A stretch of 64,000 bases of DNA from positions 124,001 through 188,000 of the forward strand of contig JAIEFE010000020.1 of the NCBI GenBank assembly GCA_029067085.1, read 5' to 3'. The DNA is from Lachnospiraceae bacterium. GTDB lineage: Bacteria; Bacillota; Clostridia; Lachnospirales; Lachnospiraceae. Below, one piece after another: positions 54,284-63,824 of the stretch. The position numbers and the translations under genes were made by a program. The notes under the pieces were generated by a model. That model had not been told where the DNA came from. It worked only from the letters and a program-made list of their open reading frames with translations, and did no database searches. Each line of letters starts with the position of its first letter. Position 1 is the first letter of the stretch.

Positions 54284-55273
54284 TCAATTTTCCTTGATCG
54301 TGAGGAGTAAAAGCTCCATCGTCAGGTCAAAGTTCACGTTGGCCTCCAGTCTTCTCTTGGCCTGCTGGAGCGCGTTCACAATGTTCTCGATCCCCTCATA
54401 GGTGCTTCTGTCACCCACTCTCCTGATCTGTTGGATTTCCTGACGGAAGATCAGACTGTTCATGTCCTTGGTGGCCTTGTACAGAAGGACATCCCGATAC
54501 CACACCGTCAAAATATCCAGGTAATCGTTTATATCAAGATTGTATTCCGTTATCTTTTTGATAGCCTTTACAATTTCGTTGATCTCCATGTCAGTGATGT
54601 ATTTCACCAGCGAAATGGCTTCATCCTTGACCTTCTCAAATTCCTCGCTGCCCGCCAGATGCTTTGCTTTTCCGACATTTCCCCTCGCAAAAGCCACGCA
54701 GATGTTAGCCTTATAGTCGGGTACGCCAAGTTCCTCCATCAGATACTTCTTCACCAGTGCGTCAGAAACCGGCTTCATGTTCAGCACCACACAGCGGCTG
54801 ACGATTGTGGGTAAAAGTTCCTCCACATTGGAGGTGAGAATCAATATCACAGCATATGCAGGCGGTTCCTCTAACGTCTTTAAAAGCGCGTTCTGCGCCT
54901 GCGGCGTCATCTTCTCACCCTCATTCATAATGTAGATTTTGCGCGGACTGCTGTAGGGCTTGATCCCGATATCCGAATTGATCTGCTCCCTGATGTCCTC
55001 CACGCCGATGGTGTTGGGCTTTTCGTGGCTGACATAAATAATATCCGGCTGGTTACGGCTCGCCGTCTGTTTGCAGGAATGGCACTCCCCACAGGGTTCC
55101 GTGCCGCCCTTTTCACACTGTAAAGTCATGGCAAAAAGACGGGCGATAAACTCTTTCCCCGCATTGCGCTCCCCATTAATGATGTAAGCATGAGAAACCT
55201 TATCCGTCTCAATAGCCTTCTGTAAGTGCTGCTTTAATTCTTCCTGTCCGACAATGTCCGAAAATTTTGGCAT
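54284..55273 (-). CDS. holB: DNA polymerase III subunit delta'
   Basis: 329 residues. AAA+ clamp-loader subunit with altered P-loop (NGERNAGKEF), a zinc-binding CEKGGTEPCGECHSC, and sensor-1 region LLKTLEEPPAYAVILIL. Opens and loads the sliding clamp with delta and tau. Downstream of yaaR and upstream of ricT, the common Firmicutes order. Confidence 0.94.
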   Translation of the reverse strand: MPKFSDIVGQEELKQHLQKAIETDKVSHAYIINGERNAGKEFIARLFAMTLQCEKGGTEPCGECHSCKQTASRNQPDIIYVSHEKPNTIGVEDIREQINSDIGIKPYSSPRKIYIMNEGEKMTPQAQNALLKTLEEPPAYAVILILTSNVEELLPTIVSRCVVLNMKPVSDALVKKYLMEELGVPDYKANICVAFARGNVGKAKHLAGSEEFEKVKDEAISLVKYITDMEINEIVKAIKKITEYNLDINDYLDILTVWYRDVLLYKATKDMNSLIFRQEIQQIRRVGDRSTYEGIENIVNALQQAKRRLEANVNFDLTMELLLLTIKEN

Positions 55274-55299
55274 TTGTACCCCCTAATACTCTTAACACC

Positions 55300-55740
55300 T
55301 TACGTAAAAATATCCAGCAAAAGCCCTCTGATCTCCCCGATCTTTTCGAGGATCGACAGGTTGTCCTGCTCGTCCTTCACAAGCTCCTGCGCCAGTTCGT
55401 CCAGATTCTTGTCGATCAGGCGGATAATCCCGTACACCCGATGGCGTCCCCTTCTGTCCAGAAAATTTTCTCTGGCAAAGGCATGGGAGCGATTGACAAC
55501 CTCATTCAAAAAATCCTTCACCAATGCGCGGTAGCGTTTCATATCCTTGATATCACGATGCTTCGCCAGCTTATCCCCCTGTCTGGTAATCTCCTCCATC
55601 ATACCGGCCAGAGCATTTTGCAGATCCTGCTCTTCAATCCTGCTGACAAGCGTGAACTTAAAATTGCCGTCTGTTTCCTGTGCCTGCACCGGCTGCTCAA
55701 TCTGCGGCGCCTGCTGTACCTGATTTACCTTGATATCCAC
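55300..55740 (-). CDS. yaaR: YaaR family protein (DUF327)
   Basis: 146 residues, helical, soluble, GTG start at 55740 with GGGAGG upstream. [40 protein letters not shown] and [20 protein letters not shown] fit DUF327. Function unknown; regularly beside holB. Confidence 0.9.
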   Translation of the reverse strand: MDIKVNQVQQAPQIEQPVQAQETDGNFKFTLVSRIEEQDLQNALAGMMEEITRQGDKLAKHRDIKDMKRYRALVKDFLNEVVNRSHAFARENFLDRRGRHRVYGIIRLIDKNLDELAQELVKDEQDNLSILEKIGEIRGLLLDIFT

Positions 55741-55821
55741 ACCAACCTCCCGATCAACACAGTTATTAGTGCTGACACGCGCCGAAAGTCTCTAATTCCC
55801 GGCCGCGATCACCGACTTTCT

Positions 55822-56409
55822 CTACAACTTTTCCCGCAGATACTCTACGATCTCCTCTATACAGCCCTCCAGGCTGTCATTATAAAAAGTCCGCTCAATC
55901 CCCGCGTGCACCAGCTTCTCTTCTGAAAAGTCCTGTGTGTCTGCCAGATATCGTCTGCACATTTCCGCATACTTCGGGTGATCCTGCGCCTTCTCACGGT
56001 CAAGCGCCCGCTGCAGACGCACCCCGTCATCCAGCTCGATCATAACAGGCAGCACATGCTCCTTCCCGTAAAAATCGCAGAGCCTGTTGTATGCCTCCGG
56101 CGTACCGATCATCAGATAGTTTTGACTTGTTAAGTCAACAGCGGTGTCCGCCACGGTAAAATACCGCCATACCCCGCAGCAGGTGTCATAAGATCTGTCC
56201 TCCACAACGCTTCCCTGCGCGAGAAGCCGCTGAAAACCCGACTCGTCCGTAAAATGATACTCCACGCCCTCCTGCTCTCCCGCCCGGATCGGTCTGGTGG
56301 TATAAGGCACGATCGTCTGTAACGGAACATCTTTTTGCGATAATAACTTTTTATATATGGTATCCTTTCCAGATGAGCTTTTCCCCATCAGGCAAATTAT
56401 TTTTCCCAT
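55822..56409 (-). CDS. Guanylate kinase-like protein
   Basis: 195 residues from ATG 56409. P-loop GKSSSGKDTIYKKL, then PYTTRPIRAGEQEGVEYHFT, the GMP-binding region of guanylate kinases, and MIGTPEAYNRLC. The usual gmk would read GPSGVGK in the P-loop, so this is a divergent member; the real gmk may be elsewhere. Ribosome site weak (AAAGGT); start lies 5 bp after the upstream stop, so coupled translation is likely. Confidence 0.85.
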   Translation of the reverse strand: MGKIICLMGKSSSGKDTIYKKLLSQKDVPLQTIVPYTTRPIRAGEQEGVEYHFTDESGFQRLLAQGSVVEDRSYDTCCGVWRYFTVADTAVDLTSQNYLMIGTPEAYNRLCDFYGKEHVLPVMIELDDGVRLQRALDREKAQDHPKYAEMCRRYLADTQDFSEEKLVHAGIERTFYNDSLEGCIEEIVEYLREKL

Positions 56410-56413
56410 ACCT

Positions 56414-57940
56414 TTAATAATGCCATATTTTTTCGGGAATTTCAACTACTACGCTGATTCCGCCCGCAGGCGATACACCGTGCACAGCGAAGCCTTTTTT
56501 CAGGTTCTCTGCAATACCGTCAAGAAGCGGCTGTGACAGCCTTTCTCCCGGCGCTGCCAAAGGAATTCCCGGCGGATAGAGGTTGATGAAACCGGCACTG
56601 ATCCTGCCTGCGGCCTCCCGCAGCATAACCTCCTCATGCTCGCTGTGATACGCCTGTGCAAGTGTCATGACCGCTTCCGGCAGCTCCGCAGTCTTCGGCT
56701 GCGACAGTATGCGGCTGCCATGCTCCTTCTCTATCCTATCATCTATTTTACACAGCGCGTCAGCCAATCTCTGCCAGCCTGCTGCCGTGTCCATCAGCGT
56801 CATAAGCGCCAGCCCATAATCAGCAGCCGCCATCTCCAATTCTATATGATATGTTTTACGCAGCGTATCGGCAAGCTGATTTCCCGTCATGTCCGTATCT
56901 TTCACAGAGATCAGCACTTTTCCAATATCCCAGCCTGCCATTTTATAACCTTTTTCTGACACATCCGTCATTTTCCCGACGCGGATATGCTGTAGATTCG
57001 CTGCTTTTTTCTGAAAAATATCCCTCTGCTCCCTGAAAAAGGCAAATCTCTCCTGTCCTTCCTTTTCCAGAAACCGCACACAGGCATCCATCCCCGCCAT
57101 CAGTATGTAGGAGGGACTGCTGCTCTGTGTCATGGCAAGATAGCTGTGAAGCCTGTCTCTGTCCACCCGATCGCCGTTTACGTGCAAAAGCGCTGTCTGC
57201 GTCAGGCTGGGGAGCGTCTTGTGCAGGCTGTGGATCACCAGATCCGCCCTCGCGGCAACCGCACCGCATGACTCTCCCGATAACGCCGCAGCCACACTGT
57301 CCGCAGTACAAGACTCTCTCGAAAGCGCCGCGCCGTTCATCCCTGTGAACAGTCCCAGATGCGCTCCGTGCGCCTCGTCTACGATCAGAATTTTACCCCT
57401 CTCGTGTACTGCCGCCGCAACTCCCGCCACATCCGAGAGGATTCCCTCATAGGTGGGGGATGTGATCACCACGGCTCCGATCTCAGGACATTCGTCCAAA
57501 AACTTTCCGATCTCATCTGCACTCACACCGTCGCAGATATCGTATTCTCTGATCAGCTTCGGCCAATAATAATGCACCTTGAGATTTTGCATAAGCGCCG
57601 CGTGATAGACCGACCTGTGACAGTTGCGGGCAATCAGAATCTCTTCGCCCGGCCTTGCCGCCGCCATCACCGCCGCCAGTATCCCTCCTGTGCTCCCGTT
57701 TACCAAAAAAAAGGTCTCATCCGCCCCGTAGAGACGGTTTACCCGCTCCTGTGCCGCTTTCAGAATGCCCGTTGCGTGATGCAGATTATCAAAGCCCTCG
57801 ATCTCCGTAATATCAATGCCAAAAAAATCCGCCATCTCGCCGCCTTCGGGATTTCGCTTATGCCCCGGCATATGACAGGGGTAAGCATCGCCTGCGGCGT
57901 AATCTTTCAAAACCTGATACAGACTCCGATCCGCGCTCAC
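56414..57940 (-). CDS. Orn/Lys/Arg decarboxylase-family PLP enzyme
   Basis: 508 residues, fold type I. CHMPGHKRNP near the N-terminus, STGGILAAVMAA, IVDEAHGAH with the PLP-ring Asp, and PLP Lys in IHSLHKTLPSLTQ. Short form like Bacillus YaaO/SpeA without the N-terminal wing domain. Family members make cadaverine, agmatine or putrescine. A repeated segment (AALSRESC ... AALSGESC) of about 25 residues stands just before the Lys loop. Overlaps the HD gene by 4 bp. Confidence 0.9.
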   Translation of the reverse strand: MSADRSLYQVLKDYAAGDAYPCHMPGHKRNPEGGEMADFFGIDITEIEGFDNLHHATGILKAAQERVNRLYGADETFFLVNGSTGGILAAVMAAARPGEEILIARNCHRSVYHAALMQNLKVHYYWPKLIREYDICDGVSADEIGKFLDECPEIGAVVITSPTYEGILSDVAGVAAAVHERGKILIVDEAHGAHLGLFTGMNGAALSRESCTADSVAAALSGESCGAVAARADLVIHSLHKTLPSLTQTALLHVNGDRVDRDRLHSYLAMTQSSSPSYILMAGMDACVRFLEKEGQERFAFFREQRDIFQKKAANLQHIRVGKMTDVSEKGYKMAGWDIGKVLISVKDTDMTGNQLADTLRKTYHIELEMAAADYGLALMTLMDTAAGWQRLADALCKIDDRIEKEHGSRILSQPKTAELPEAVMTLAQAYHSEHEEVMLREAAGRISAGFINLYPPGIPLAAPGERLSQPLLDGIAENLKKGFAVHGVSPAGGISVVVEIPEKIWHY

Positions 57941-58491
57941 GATGCCTTCTCTCCGCGATACGCCCCGTGCCCCTTATGTACGCCTACTGTCTCCAAAAAT
58001 GAGCAGTACTTGTCAGCTGCAGTCACTACCCAGGCTTCCCTGCACATAGGTGGTATCACTGACAGGGGCCACATATGCTTCTTTATGATCTCCCGCTGCG
58101 TGTCATTTAACAAGTATTCCTTTTCTGCATTTCTCAAAGCCGTCGCCGGATGATGAAAGCCATGCAGTCGTTGTCTGTACGCCAGATATTCCTTATCGTG
58201 CCAGTCATACAGAAAATAATCATGCAGAAGCGCTCCGCGGATCAGGTCGTGCTTGTTACAGCCGATCCTCAGTTTTTTATTAAGTAGGAGACTGTAGCGT
58301 GCTACATTCATACAGTGATTGTGCACCGTCATGGTGCCGTGCTGAATATGTGCTCTTGTTTTCCTGAAATTATCCGACCGCAAAATATCGTCGCCATGTT
58401 CCTTTAAGAGTGCATGAATCCTCTTATGCCGTTCAAAAAGCCTGTGCAGACGCTCCCTGCGTCTCTGTCTCAAAACCTGCCGTAAATTCAT
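57937..58491 (-). CDS. HD-domain phosphohydrolase-like protein
   Basis: 184 residues with AGGAG before ATG 58491. Metal-binding residues are visible in order: HNHCMNVARYSLLL, ALLHDYFLYDWHD (HD), and the later HHPATAL and HMWPL. The N-terminus is strongly basic (RQRRRERLHRLFERHKR). Substrate unknown. Stop overlaps the decarboxylase start. Confidence 0.88.
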   Translation of the reverse strand: MNLRQVLRQRRRERLHRLFERHKRIHALLKEHGDDILRSDNFRKTRAHIQHGTMTVHNHCMNVARYSLLLNKKLRIGCNKHDLIRGALLHDYFLYDWHDKEYLAYRQRLHGFHHPATALRNAEKEYLLNDTQREIIKKHMWPLSVIPPMCREAWVVTAADKYCSFLETVGVHKGHGAYRGEKAS

Positions 58492-58524
58492 AAACTTCTC
58501 TCCTGTGTACTGCCTTTCTTTATC

Positions 58525-59703
58525 TTATGCTGATTCTATCAGCTCATGAAGAACTTTCGCCCGATGCGCCCAGGTATGCCCTGCCTCCGCCATCTCATAT
58601 CCGCCGTCCGCAATCCTCTGCATCCGATTGGGATCCGCAAGCAGCGCTGCCGCAATCTCAGGAAGCTTCTCCATTTGCGCAAGCGAATAAATGCTGCAAT
58701 CCCCATTGTTGTTCAATATTTCATCTAAATATACACTGCTGTCCGTCAAGCACACAGCGCCGTTCAGCATAGAGTTAAAAATACGATCGTGTGCCCCGTT
58801 CTTGAACCAGGGCATCACGTTGAGGGATATCTTTGTCTGACACAGCCTTTTCAAACACCCCTCCGAGTCCAGGTTATTCATCAACATCAGATTCTCCGGG
58901 TGGGCACACTCCAAAAGGTCCCAGCCGTCTCCGAAAACATGCACCTTGATCCCCGCGTCCACGAGCTCCTGCACAGCCCTCCCCCGGAAAGTATAGCGCA
59001 CATACAGATCGATAAAGGTGAGAGCTGCCATTGTTTTCTTAAACTCTTCCTCAGGCACTTCCGAAAGTTCTTCCTTCAGGTGTGCCTCGGCCACCTCCTC
59101 CACGGTTTTCCCGGGATTCGCCAGCAGATCATCGATCATGCCATGATAAAAGGCTGTATACTCATCGTCAATTCTGGTTATGTACTTGTCAAAGGTGGAA
59201 GGTCTGCAGTAATTCCCCACCATGGTCACATCATATTTGCGGTAAGTGATCGGTACATTCGCCTTATTCGGATACATCTTTGTACCCGCAAGCGGCAAAA
59301 AGGGCCCGTTTGCGATCTCCGGAAAAAATCTTTTCATATAGGCGATATGATTCCTGTCAATGCTGATGTGACAGTAACGCTGCGGTACCTTCTCCAGAAA
59401 ATGATGGTAATACATAGGATGGTCCACCACAATGTTATAGCTGGGAATTTCAAGAGCATCCCACATCATCGTGTCGTCTTCATCCAAAAAGTATTCCTCT
59501 CCGCTCATTCCGTGAAAATTAAAATTGATGAGCGCTGTATTTCCCTTCTCAAAAAAGCGAAAAAACTTTTCTGCGCTTGCCCTGGGACGACTCAGATCAA
59601 AAATAAAAGTCTCGTGTCCGAGCACCTTCATCGCCTCCGCGATCTGCAATGAAAAATAGCCCTGCGTCTCAATGTCTCCCGTAAAAAATATCAGCTTCTT
59701 CAT
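58525..59703 (-). CDS. CgeB-like glycosyltransferase
   Basis: 392 residues, soluble. No signal; N-terminal Rossmann part (FFTGDIETQGYFSLQIAEAM) and C-terminal GT-B part (KVHVFGDGWD, ISLNVMPWFKNGAHDRIFNS, GAVCLTDSSVYLDEI). The HDRIFNSMLNGAVCLTD region is that of the family-1-like CgeB/DUF3880 transferases, some of which act on spore coat or flagella. Acceptor unknown. Confidence 0.85.
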   Translation of the reverse strand: MKKLIFFTGDIETQGYFSLQIAEAMKVLGHETFIFDLSRPRASAEKFFRFFEKGNTALINFNFHGMSGEEYFLDEDDTMMWDALEIPSYNIVVDHPMYYHHFLEKVPQRYCHISIDRNHIAYMKRFFPEIANGPFLPLAGTKMYPNKANVPITYRKYDVTMVGNYCRPSTFDKYITRIDDEYTAFYHGMIDDLLANPGKTVEEVAEAHLKEELSEVPEEEFKKTMAALTFIDLYVRYTFRGRAVQELVDAGIKVHVFGDGWDLLECAHPENLMLMNNLDSEGCLKRLCQTKISLNVMPWFKNGAHDRIFNSMLNGAVCLTDSSVYLDEILNNNGDCSIYSLAQMEKLPEIAAALLADPNRMQRIADGGYEMAEAGHTWAHRAKVLHELIESA

Positions 59704-59706
59704 TTG

Positions 59707-60117
59707 TCACTCCGCCGCCTTTTGGTTGTCTTCCAACAGCTCCTTCAAATAGTTCTGCGCCTCCTTTTCCCGCATGCCTCCCGGTGCGCTTTCGAGATAC
59801 GTCTGAATCTTTTCCGCATAAGGCGCCTTATTTTCCGCGATTCGTCCCATCCGGTAAGCCAGATATGCATCTGCAAAATCCCAACAGCTGTCAAATGCCT
59901 CCTCGTAATTATCCTGAAAATAGAGCGAGTAAAATAGATGTTCCGGCCCATACATCTGCTCCTCCAGCTCAATGCTCTCCTTCCGGTAAGACAGCGAGCG
60001 CGGAACATAGTCTCTGGCCAATTCAGTAAATCGAATGAGGATAAAGGCCATGCAAAGGAAAAACACTACCGTAAATACGGCTGTCAATATATAATATTTC
60101 TTTCTCTTATTTCCCAA
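59707..60117 (-). CDS. Small membrane-anchored protein of unknown function
   Basis: 136 residues: one N-terminal helix (YILTAVFTVVFFLCMAFILI) and an outside helical part with alternating aromatic residues (EEAFDSCWDFADAYLAYRMG), similar in look to tetratricopeptide-type helices. First of three related genes (59707-61472) that overlap slightly and probably form one operon. Function not known. Confidence 0.78.
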   Translation of the reverse strand: MGNKRKKYYILTAVFTVVFFLCMAFILIRFTELARDYVPRSLSYRKESIELEEQMYGPEHLFYSLYFQDNYEEAFDSCWDFADAYLAYRMGRIAENKAPYAEKIQTYLESAPGGMREKEAQNYLKELLEDNQKAAE

Positions 60118-60853
60118 AATAAGCCTCCATTCTCTCCTTCGTAATTCTCTCTACATCGGCACTTCCCTCCAGCGTAAACTGCTTTCCCGGCTCCAATGCT
60201 TTCAGGGATGCAATCTCCTCATCTGTCAGCCGATAATAATTTTTCAGAAGCGCGTCCACCTCTCTCGTCAGATCATCTTTCACCTGGCTGCTGCTTCCGG
60301 AGGTATAAAAAATGTTGGCACAAGTCACACCTGAATCCGTAAGGGAAGTATAATTATCTCCTTCATCCATCTCATCCATAGACTGCAAGACACCCATTAA
60401 AACAAGGGAATAAGTATAGATATCCGCCAGATCCGCCGCATACTCCGGGTAATATTGAAAATGCTCCTGCGTTGGATCCGTAGTGGAGGCAAGCGTATAA
60501 GCCCGCAGATAATCCTTCTCTTCCAGATACCGTCCGATCAGCTCCTTGTTTTTTTCCAGACGTGAACCTGTGACCTGATATTTCGAGTGTCTGGAAAAAC
60601 GGTAATTCATCACAAAAAAGCAGGCAAAAGAGAGGATAACGATCACCAGAAAAACAATTCCCAACCTGACTACGAGATGCTTTAAGACCTGACTTTCTCC
60701 ATTCTTCAGAAGTTCTCCCCGCTTCTTTTCATAAGCGGCATCGTAGGCTTGCACTTCTTTTGCCAGTTTAAGGGCCTGCTCATTCACCGCCCTGCAGTAA
60801 GGACATTGCAGTTGATCCCCGGCAAAATCAGCGCCGCAGCTTATACATTTCAT
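60107..60853 (-). CDS. Zinc-ribbon membrane protein of unknown function
   Basis: 248 residues. N-terminal zinc ribbon CISCG-x9-CPYC, a charged helix, one membrane segment (RLGIVFLVIVILSFACFFVM), then an outside helical domain of about 150 residues. Overlaps both neighbours by 11 and 26 bp. The layout (cytoplasmic zinc ribbon, membrane helix, outside helices) is shared with the next gene. No known family assigned. Confidence 0.8.
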   Translation of the reverse strand: MKCISCGADFAGDQLQCPYCRAVNEQALKLAKEVQAYDAAYEKKRGELLKNGESQVLKHLVVRLGIVFLVIVILSFACFFVMNYRFSRHSKYQVTGSRLEKNKELIGRYLEEKDYLRAYTLASTTDPTQEHFQYYPEYAADLADIYTYSLVLMGVLQSMDEMDEGDNYTSLTDSGVTCANIFYTSGSSSQVKDDLTREVDALLKNYYRLTDEEIASLKALEPGKQFTLEGSADVERITKERMEAYFGK

Positions 60854-61472
60854 CCTCTAACCCTTCCTCCGTTAAAATTTCCGTTTCCCGTTCCACTTCC
60901 TCTTTCAACGCTTTTTCCAATGCGTCTTCCGTCTTGTAGATTCGATAGAAAATTTCATCACTGCGCATATTGTAATCTTCTGCAAGCACCTCGTAGATCT
61001 CCAACATTTCCGTCGTATCATGAGCTGCCTCTGCCTCGTCAAATTGAGGCGGAAAAGTGTGCAAATACCATGCCGTACGATAGAGGAAATAATCCGGCGC
61101 CACAATATAGTCCTCACACTCATTGATCAGATAGCGTTCAAGCTGCTCCCAATCCTCGTCTTCGTATGCCACCTTCATGTCGCGGGAACGTCGATTTATG
61201 TCCCGCTCCATTCCGTTCTCTCTCAACCTTCCCGGAATATCAAGAAACACAACAGCCATAAAAAGCAAAAACAATACAAACAGTGTCAAAGCAGCAACGA
61301 GACTGATCTTTTTCGGAACCGCCATCGTTTCCGACTGGGCTTTTTTCACTGCCGCAATCTTTTGATCCGTATGTATTCTGCTTAAGTCTTTCAGCTCTCT
61401 GCCGCAATATGGGCAGAAGACCGTCTCAAGCTCCGAAATCCCCGCACCGCAGCCGGGACAGGTTCCTGTCAT
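60828..61472 (-). CDS. Zinc-ribbon membrane protein of unknown function
   Basis: 214 residues from ATG 61472. Zinc ribbon CPGCG-x10-CPYCG, linker, membrane helix (LVAALTLFVLFLLFMAVVF), outside helical part rich in Glu/Asp (DEDWEQLERYLINECEDYI). First gene of the three-gene unit. Same layout as the following protein, suggesting they work as a pair. Confidence 0.8.
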   Translation of the reverse strand: MTGTCPGCGAGISELETVFCPYCGRELKDLSRIHTDQKIAAVKKAQSETMAVPKKISLVAALTLFVLFLLFMAVVFLDIPGRLRENGMERDINRRSRDMKVAYEDEDWEQLERYLINECEDYIVAPDYFLYRTAWYLHTFPPQFDEAEAAHDTTEMLEIYEVLAEDYNMRSDEIFYRIYKTEDALEKALKEEVERETEILTEEGLEDEMYKLRR

Positions 61473-61496
61473 CCTATTCTCCACTATTCGCCCTTT

Positions 61497-62582
61497 CTAA
61501 ACATTCTCCACATCGCGATAAACAAGCGCGGTGATGATAAAGCTTGCCGCAAAAGCCACCACCGCCACAACAATCGCCTTCAGCAGATTATTAGGCTCCT
61601 CCACACTGTAAAACATTAAAATCGTCGGAATACTGGGAAATGCAAAAGTATAGCAGTGCACCGTCAAAATACCCTGCACCACACCCGCGATCATACAACC
61701 TAAAATATTGCCGATCAGAGGCGTTTTCTCCTTAAAGCACACGCCGAAAATAGATGGCTCCGCGACTCCGGAGACAAACTCCGTGATCATTGCACCGATC
61801 GACATTGCCTTCTTTTCCGCCGCTTTCGATTTGACAAAGACAGCGAGATCGCACCCCGCAAGCGAAATATTGGAAATCAGAAAGCCCACCATAATGCCAT
61901 AATCCACGCCTGTCATCCCAATCTGTGTAATCGCCAGCGTAATAAAGATCCAGTGCATTCCCGTAGATACCAGTATCGTCGTCAACGCCGCAAAACCGGC
62001 CCATGCCAACGCCGGTGCCTTCATCTGCATGAGTTCCAGTCCATTCGCCAGCATGCCGCTCAAAAGGCTAACGATTGGTTCAATAACAAGAATCCCCAGC
62101 AGAGAAGTCGCCGCTATCGCGCATACCGCCAAAAAATAAGGCTGAAGACTCTCCCTGATCAGCTTTTTCAGCCACTTCACAATATGGGACATGCAATAGA
62201 TCAATAAAATGATCGGGATCACATTGTAGGCATAAGTTGCCGCCACAACCGGGATACCTGCAAAAGTCACACGCTCCCCACTCTCCATCAATGCTGCAAA
62301 ATCAGGAAGCAGCATGACGCACACACTGGCAAGCGCAAGCAGTGGATCCGTATCAAAATGCTTCGCTGTGGAATAAGCCACGTAAACCGGCAGGAAATAG
62401 AAGAGCGTCGTCGCCAACGCCGATATGATCACCTCTGTCGATCCTGACAAAATATGTAATGCCGTCAGAATCATCACTATGATTTTCAGGATACCGCCCG
62501 CCAAAAGAAGCGGTATGATTGGCAGCATGCATTCGGTGACATGATCGAATACCGCCAGAATTCCCTTTTTTATTTTACTCAT
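61497..62582 (-). CDS. Orphan PTS EIIC permease, glucose/beta-glucoside type
   Basis: 361 residues, about ten membrane helices. MLPIIPLLLAGGILKIIVMI at the N-terminus and FVSGVAEPSIFGVCFKEKTP near the C-terminus (the substrate-site GxxEP motif) identify the EIIC domain. There is no EIIB or EIIA domain or gene nearby. It must borrow EIIB/EIIA or act as a transporter or sensor without them. Confidence 0.88.
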   Translation of the reverse strand: MSKIKKGILAVFDHVTECMLPIIPLLLAGGILKIIVMILTALHILSGSTEVIISALATTLFYFLPVYVAYSTAKHFDTDPLLALASVCVMLLPDFAALMESGERVTFAGIPVVAATYAYNVIPIILLIYCMSHIVKWLKKLIRESLQPYFLAVCAIAATSLLGILVIEPIVSLLSGMLANGLELMQMKAPALAWAGFAALTTILVSTGMHWIFITLAITQIGMTGVDYGIMVGFLISNISLAGCDLAVFVKSKAAEKKAMSIGAMITEFVSGVAEPSIFGVCFKEKTPLIGNILGCMIAGVVQGILTVHCYTFAFPSIPTILMFYSVEEPNNLLKAIVVAVVAFAASFIITALVYRDVENV

Positions 62583-62748
62583 CGTTTCCCGTCATCCATT
62601 GTCAAATCATGTATTTTCTCATTTATCGTATCATATTATGTGGAAAATTACTATTGTTAAAAAATTGTCAGAATTGGTAGAACAGCTTTTCTATTTCCTG
62701 CACTATCATATATTTGTATCATAAAGGATCGCAGCCCTCATAAAAACT

Positions 62749-63531
62749 TTACTTTCTCTTACCATACAATACTATATTTTTTTCAATCCAATCGGCCACG
62801 CCATCCTCATCATTTGACAGTGTGACACAATCCGCAACAGCTTTTACATCAGCAACAGCATTGGAAACAGCCACTCCTGTACCACAGATCTGGAGCATTT
62901 CCATATCATTTATATCATCGCCAAAAGATACAATTTCGTTTAGAGATATGTGCAATAAATTTTTCAGTTCATGAATAGCTTGTATTTTACCTGACTTTTC
63001 CGGCAGAAAAGCATACCAGTTCTCTCCCCGGTAGCTTTGTAAACGACAATGATTCTTTTTTGCAATTTCTTCGGCTTTATTGCTGTCGAAAAGTTCTGCT
63101 AATATTTTATTTATTTGGCCGGATAACGGCTCTTTGTAATCATTAAAAACAGCTTTATGCAGTTTTTCGGATTCTGATATGTGGTAACTGTTCCAATAAA
63201 CCAGCCGTCCTACTGCCACAGTCATTTCTGTATTTGGATTTTGTTTCAACAAATCCTGTACAATCTGATTCGCATCATTTATATCCATGCTGCAGCTATA
63301 AATCTGTTTCCCGCGTTGATGAATCAGTGTTCCATCTGTTGTAATTTCATAATCCGGTTGTATTTCATCTATGTATCGTTCTGCTCCTATCCAATTCCTG
63401 GCAGTAGCAATCACAATCAAAATACCACAATCCTGACATTTTTTCAGAATCTTCTTTGTATAATCTGATATGCTGCCATCTGAACGAAGCAGTGTATGAT
63501 CAAGGTCTGTCAAAATCATTTTAATATTCAT
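62749..63531 (-). CDS. Cof-type HAD phosphatase
   Basis: 260 residues from ATG 63531 with AAGGAG upstream. HAD motif I DLDHTLLRSDG with nucleophile Asp, motif II ATARN, cap domain, motif III Lys (KN), motif IV SFGDDINDMEML, then GVAVSNAVADVKAVAD. Dephosphorylates sugar phosphates or cofactors. Promoter and palindrome upstream suggest separate control. Confidence 0.92.
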   Translation of the reverse strand: MNIKMILTDLDHTLLRSDGSISDYTKKILKKCQDCGILIVIATARNWIGAERYIDEIQPDYEITTDGTLIHQRGKQIYSCSMDINDANQIVQDLLKQNPNTEMTVAVGRLVYWNSYHISESEKLHKAVFNDYKEPLSGQINKILAELFDSNKAEEIAKKNHCRLQSYRGENWYAFLPEKSGKIQAIHELKNLLHISLNEIVSFGDDINDMEMLQICGTGVAVSNAVADVKAVADCVTLSNDEDGVADWIEKNIVLYGKRK

Positions 63532-63548
63532 GACACAAAGTCTCCTTA

Positions 63549-63617
63549 ATTGTCTTGACAATATATCCTTTTTAGGGTAATTTCCAATAAACTATCACAA
63601 CTACACATTAGTGTCAA
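63549..63617 (-). promoter_or_regulatory. HAD gene promoter with palindrome
   Basis: Minus strand TTGACA (63617-63612), 17-bp spacer, TAGTTT (63594-63589). Between promoter and start codon lies the palindrome ATTGTC-TT-GACAAT (63549-63562), a possible operator. Confidence 0.65.
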
Positions 63618-63690
63618 GCAATATTTTTAGATTACACGAGCGACTATGATAGATAAAAGCGGGTTCATTACAAAATAAGTAAAGGAAAAA

Positions 63691-63732
63691 ACCCCTATAA
63701 TCACCATAAATATAGTAATTATAAGAGTTTCT
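63691..63732 (-). terminator. Terminator of the tRNA transcript
   Basis: After tRNA-Phe on the minus strand, CTCTTATAAT pairs with ATTATAGGGG (with G-U) and TTTTTT follows. Confidence 0.6.
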
Positions 63733-63745
63733 TTGCATTAGTTAA

Positions 63746-63818
<73 letters not shown>

Positions 63819-63824
63819 ATTGAG

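Noticed and set aside
57359..58153. 264-codon plus-strand open frame
   Set aside because: Antisense to the decarboxylase and HD genes, composition not protein-like.
58789..59652. 287-codon plus-strand open frame
   Set aside because: Antisense to the clear glycosyltransferase gene, no recognisable protein features.
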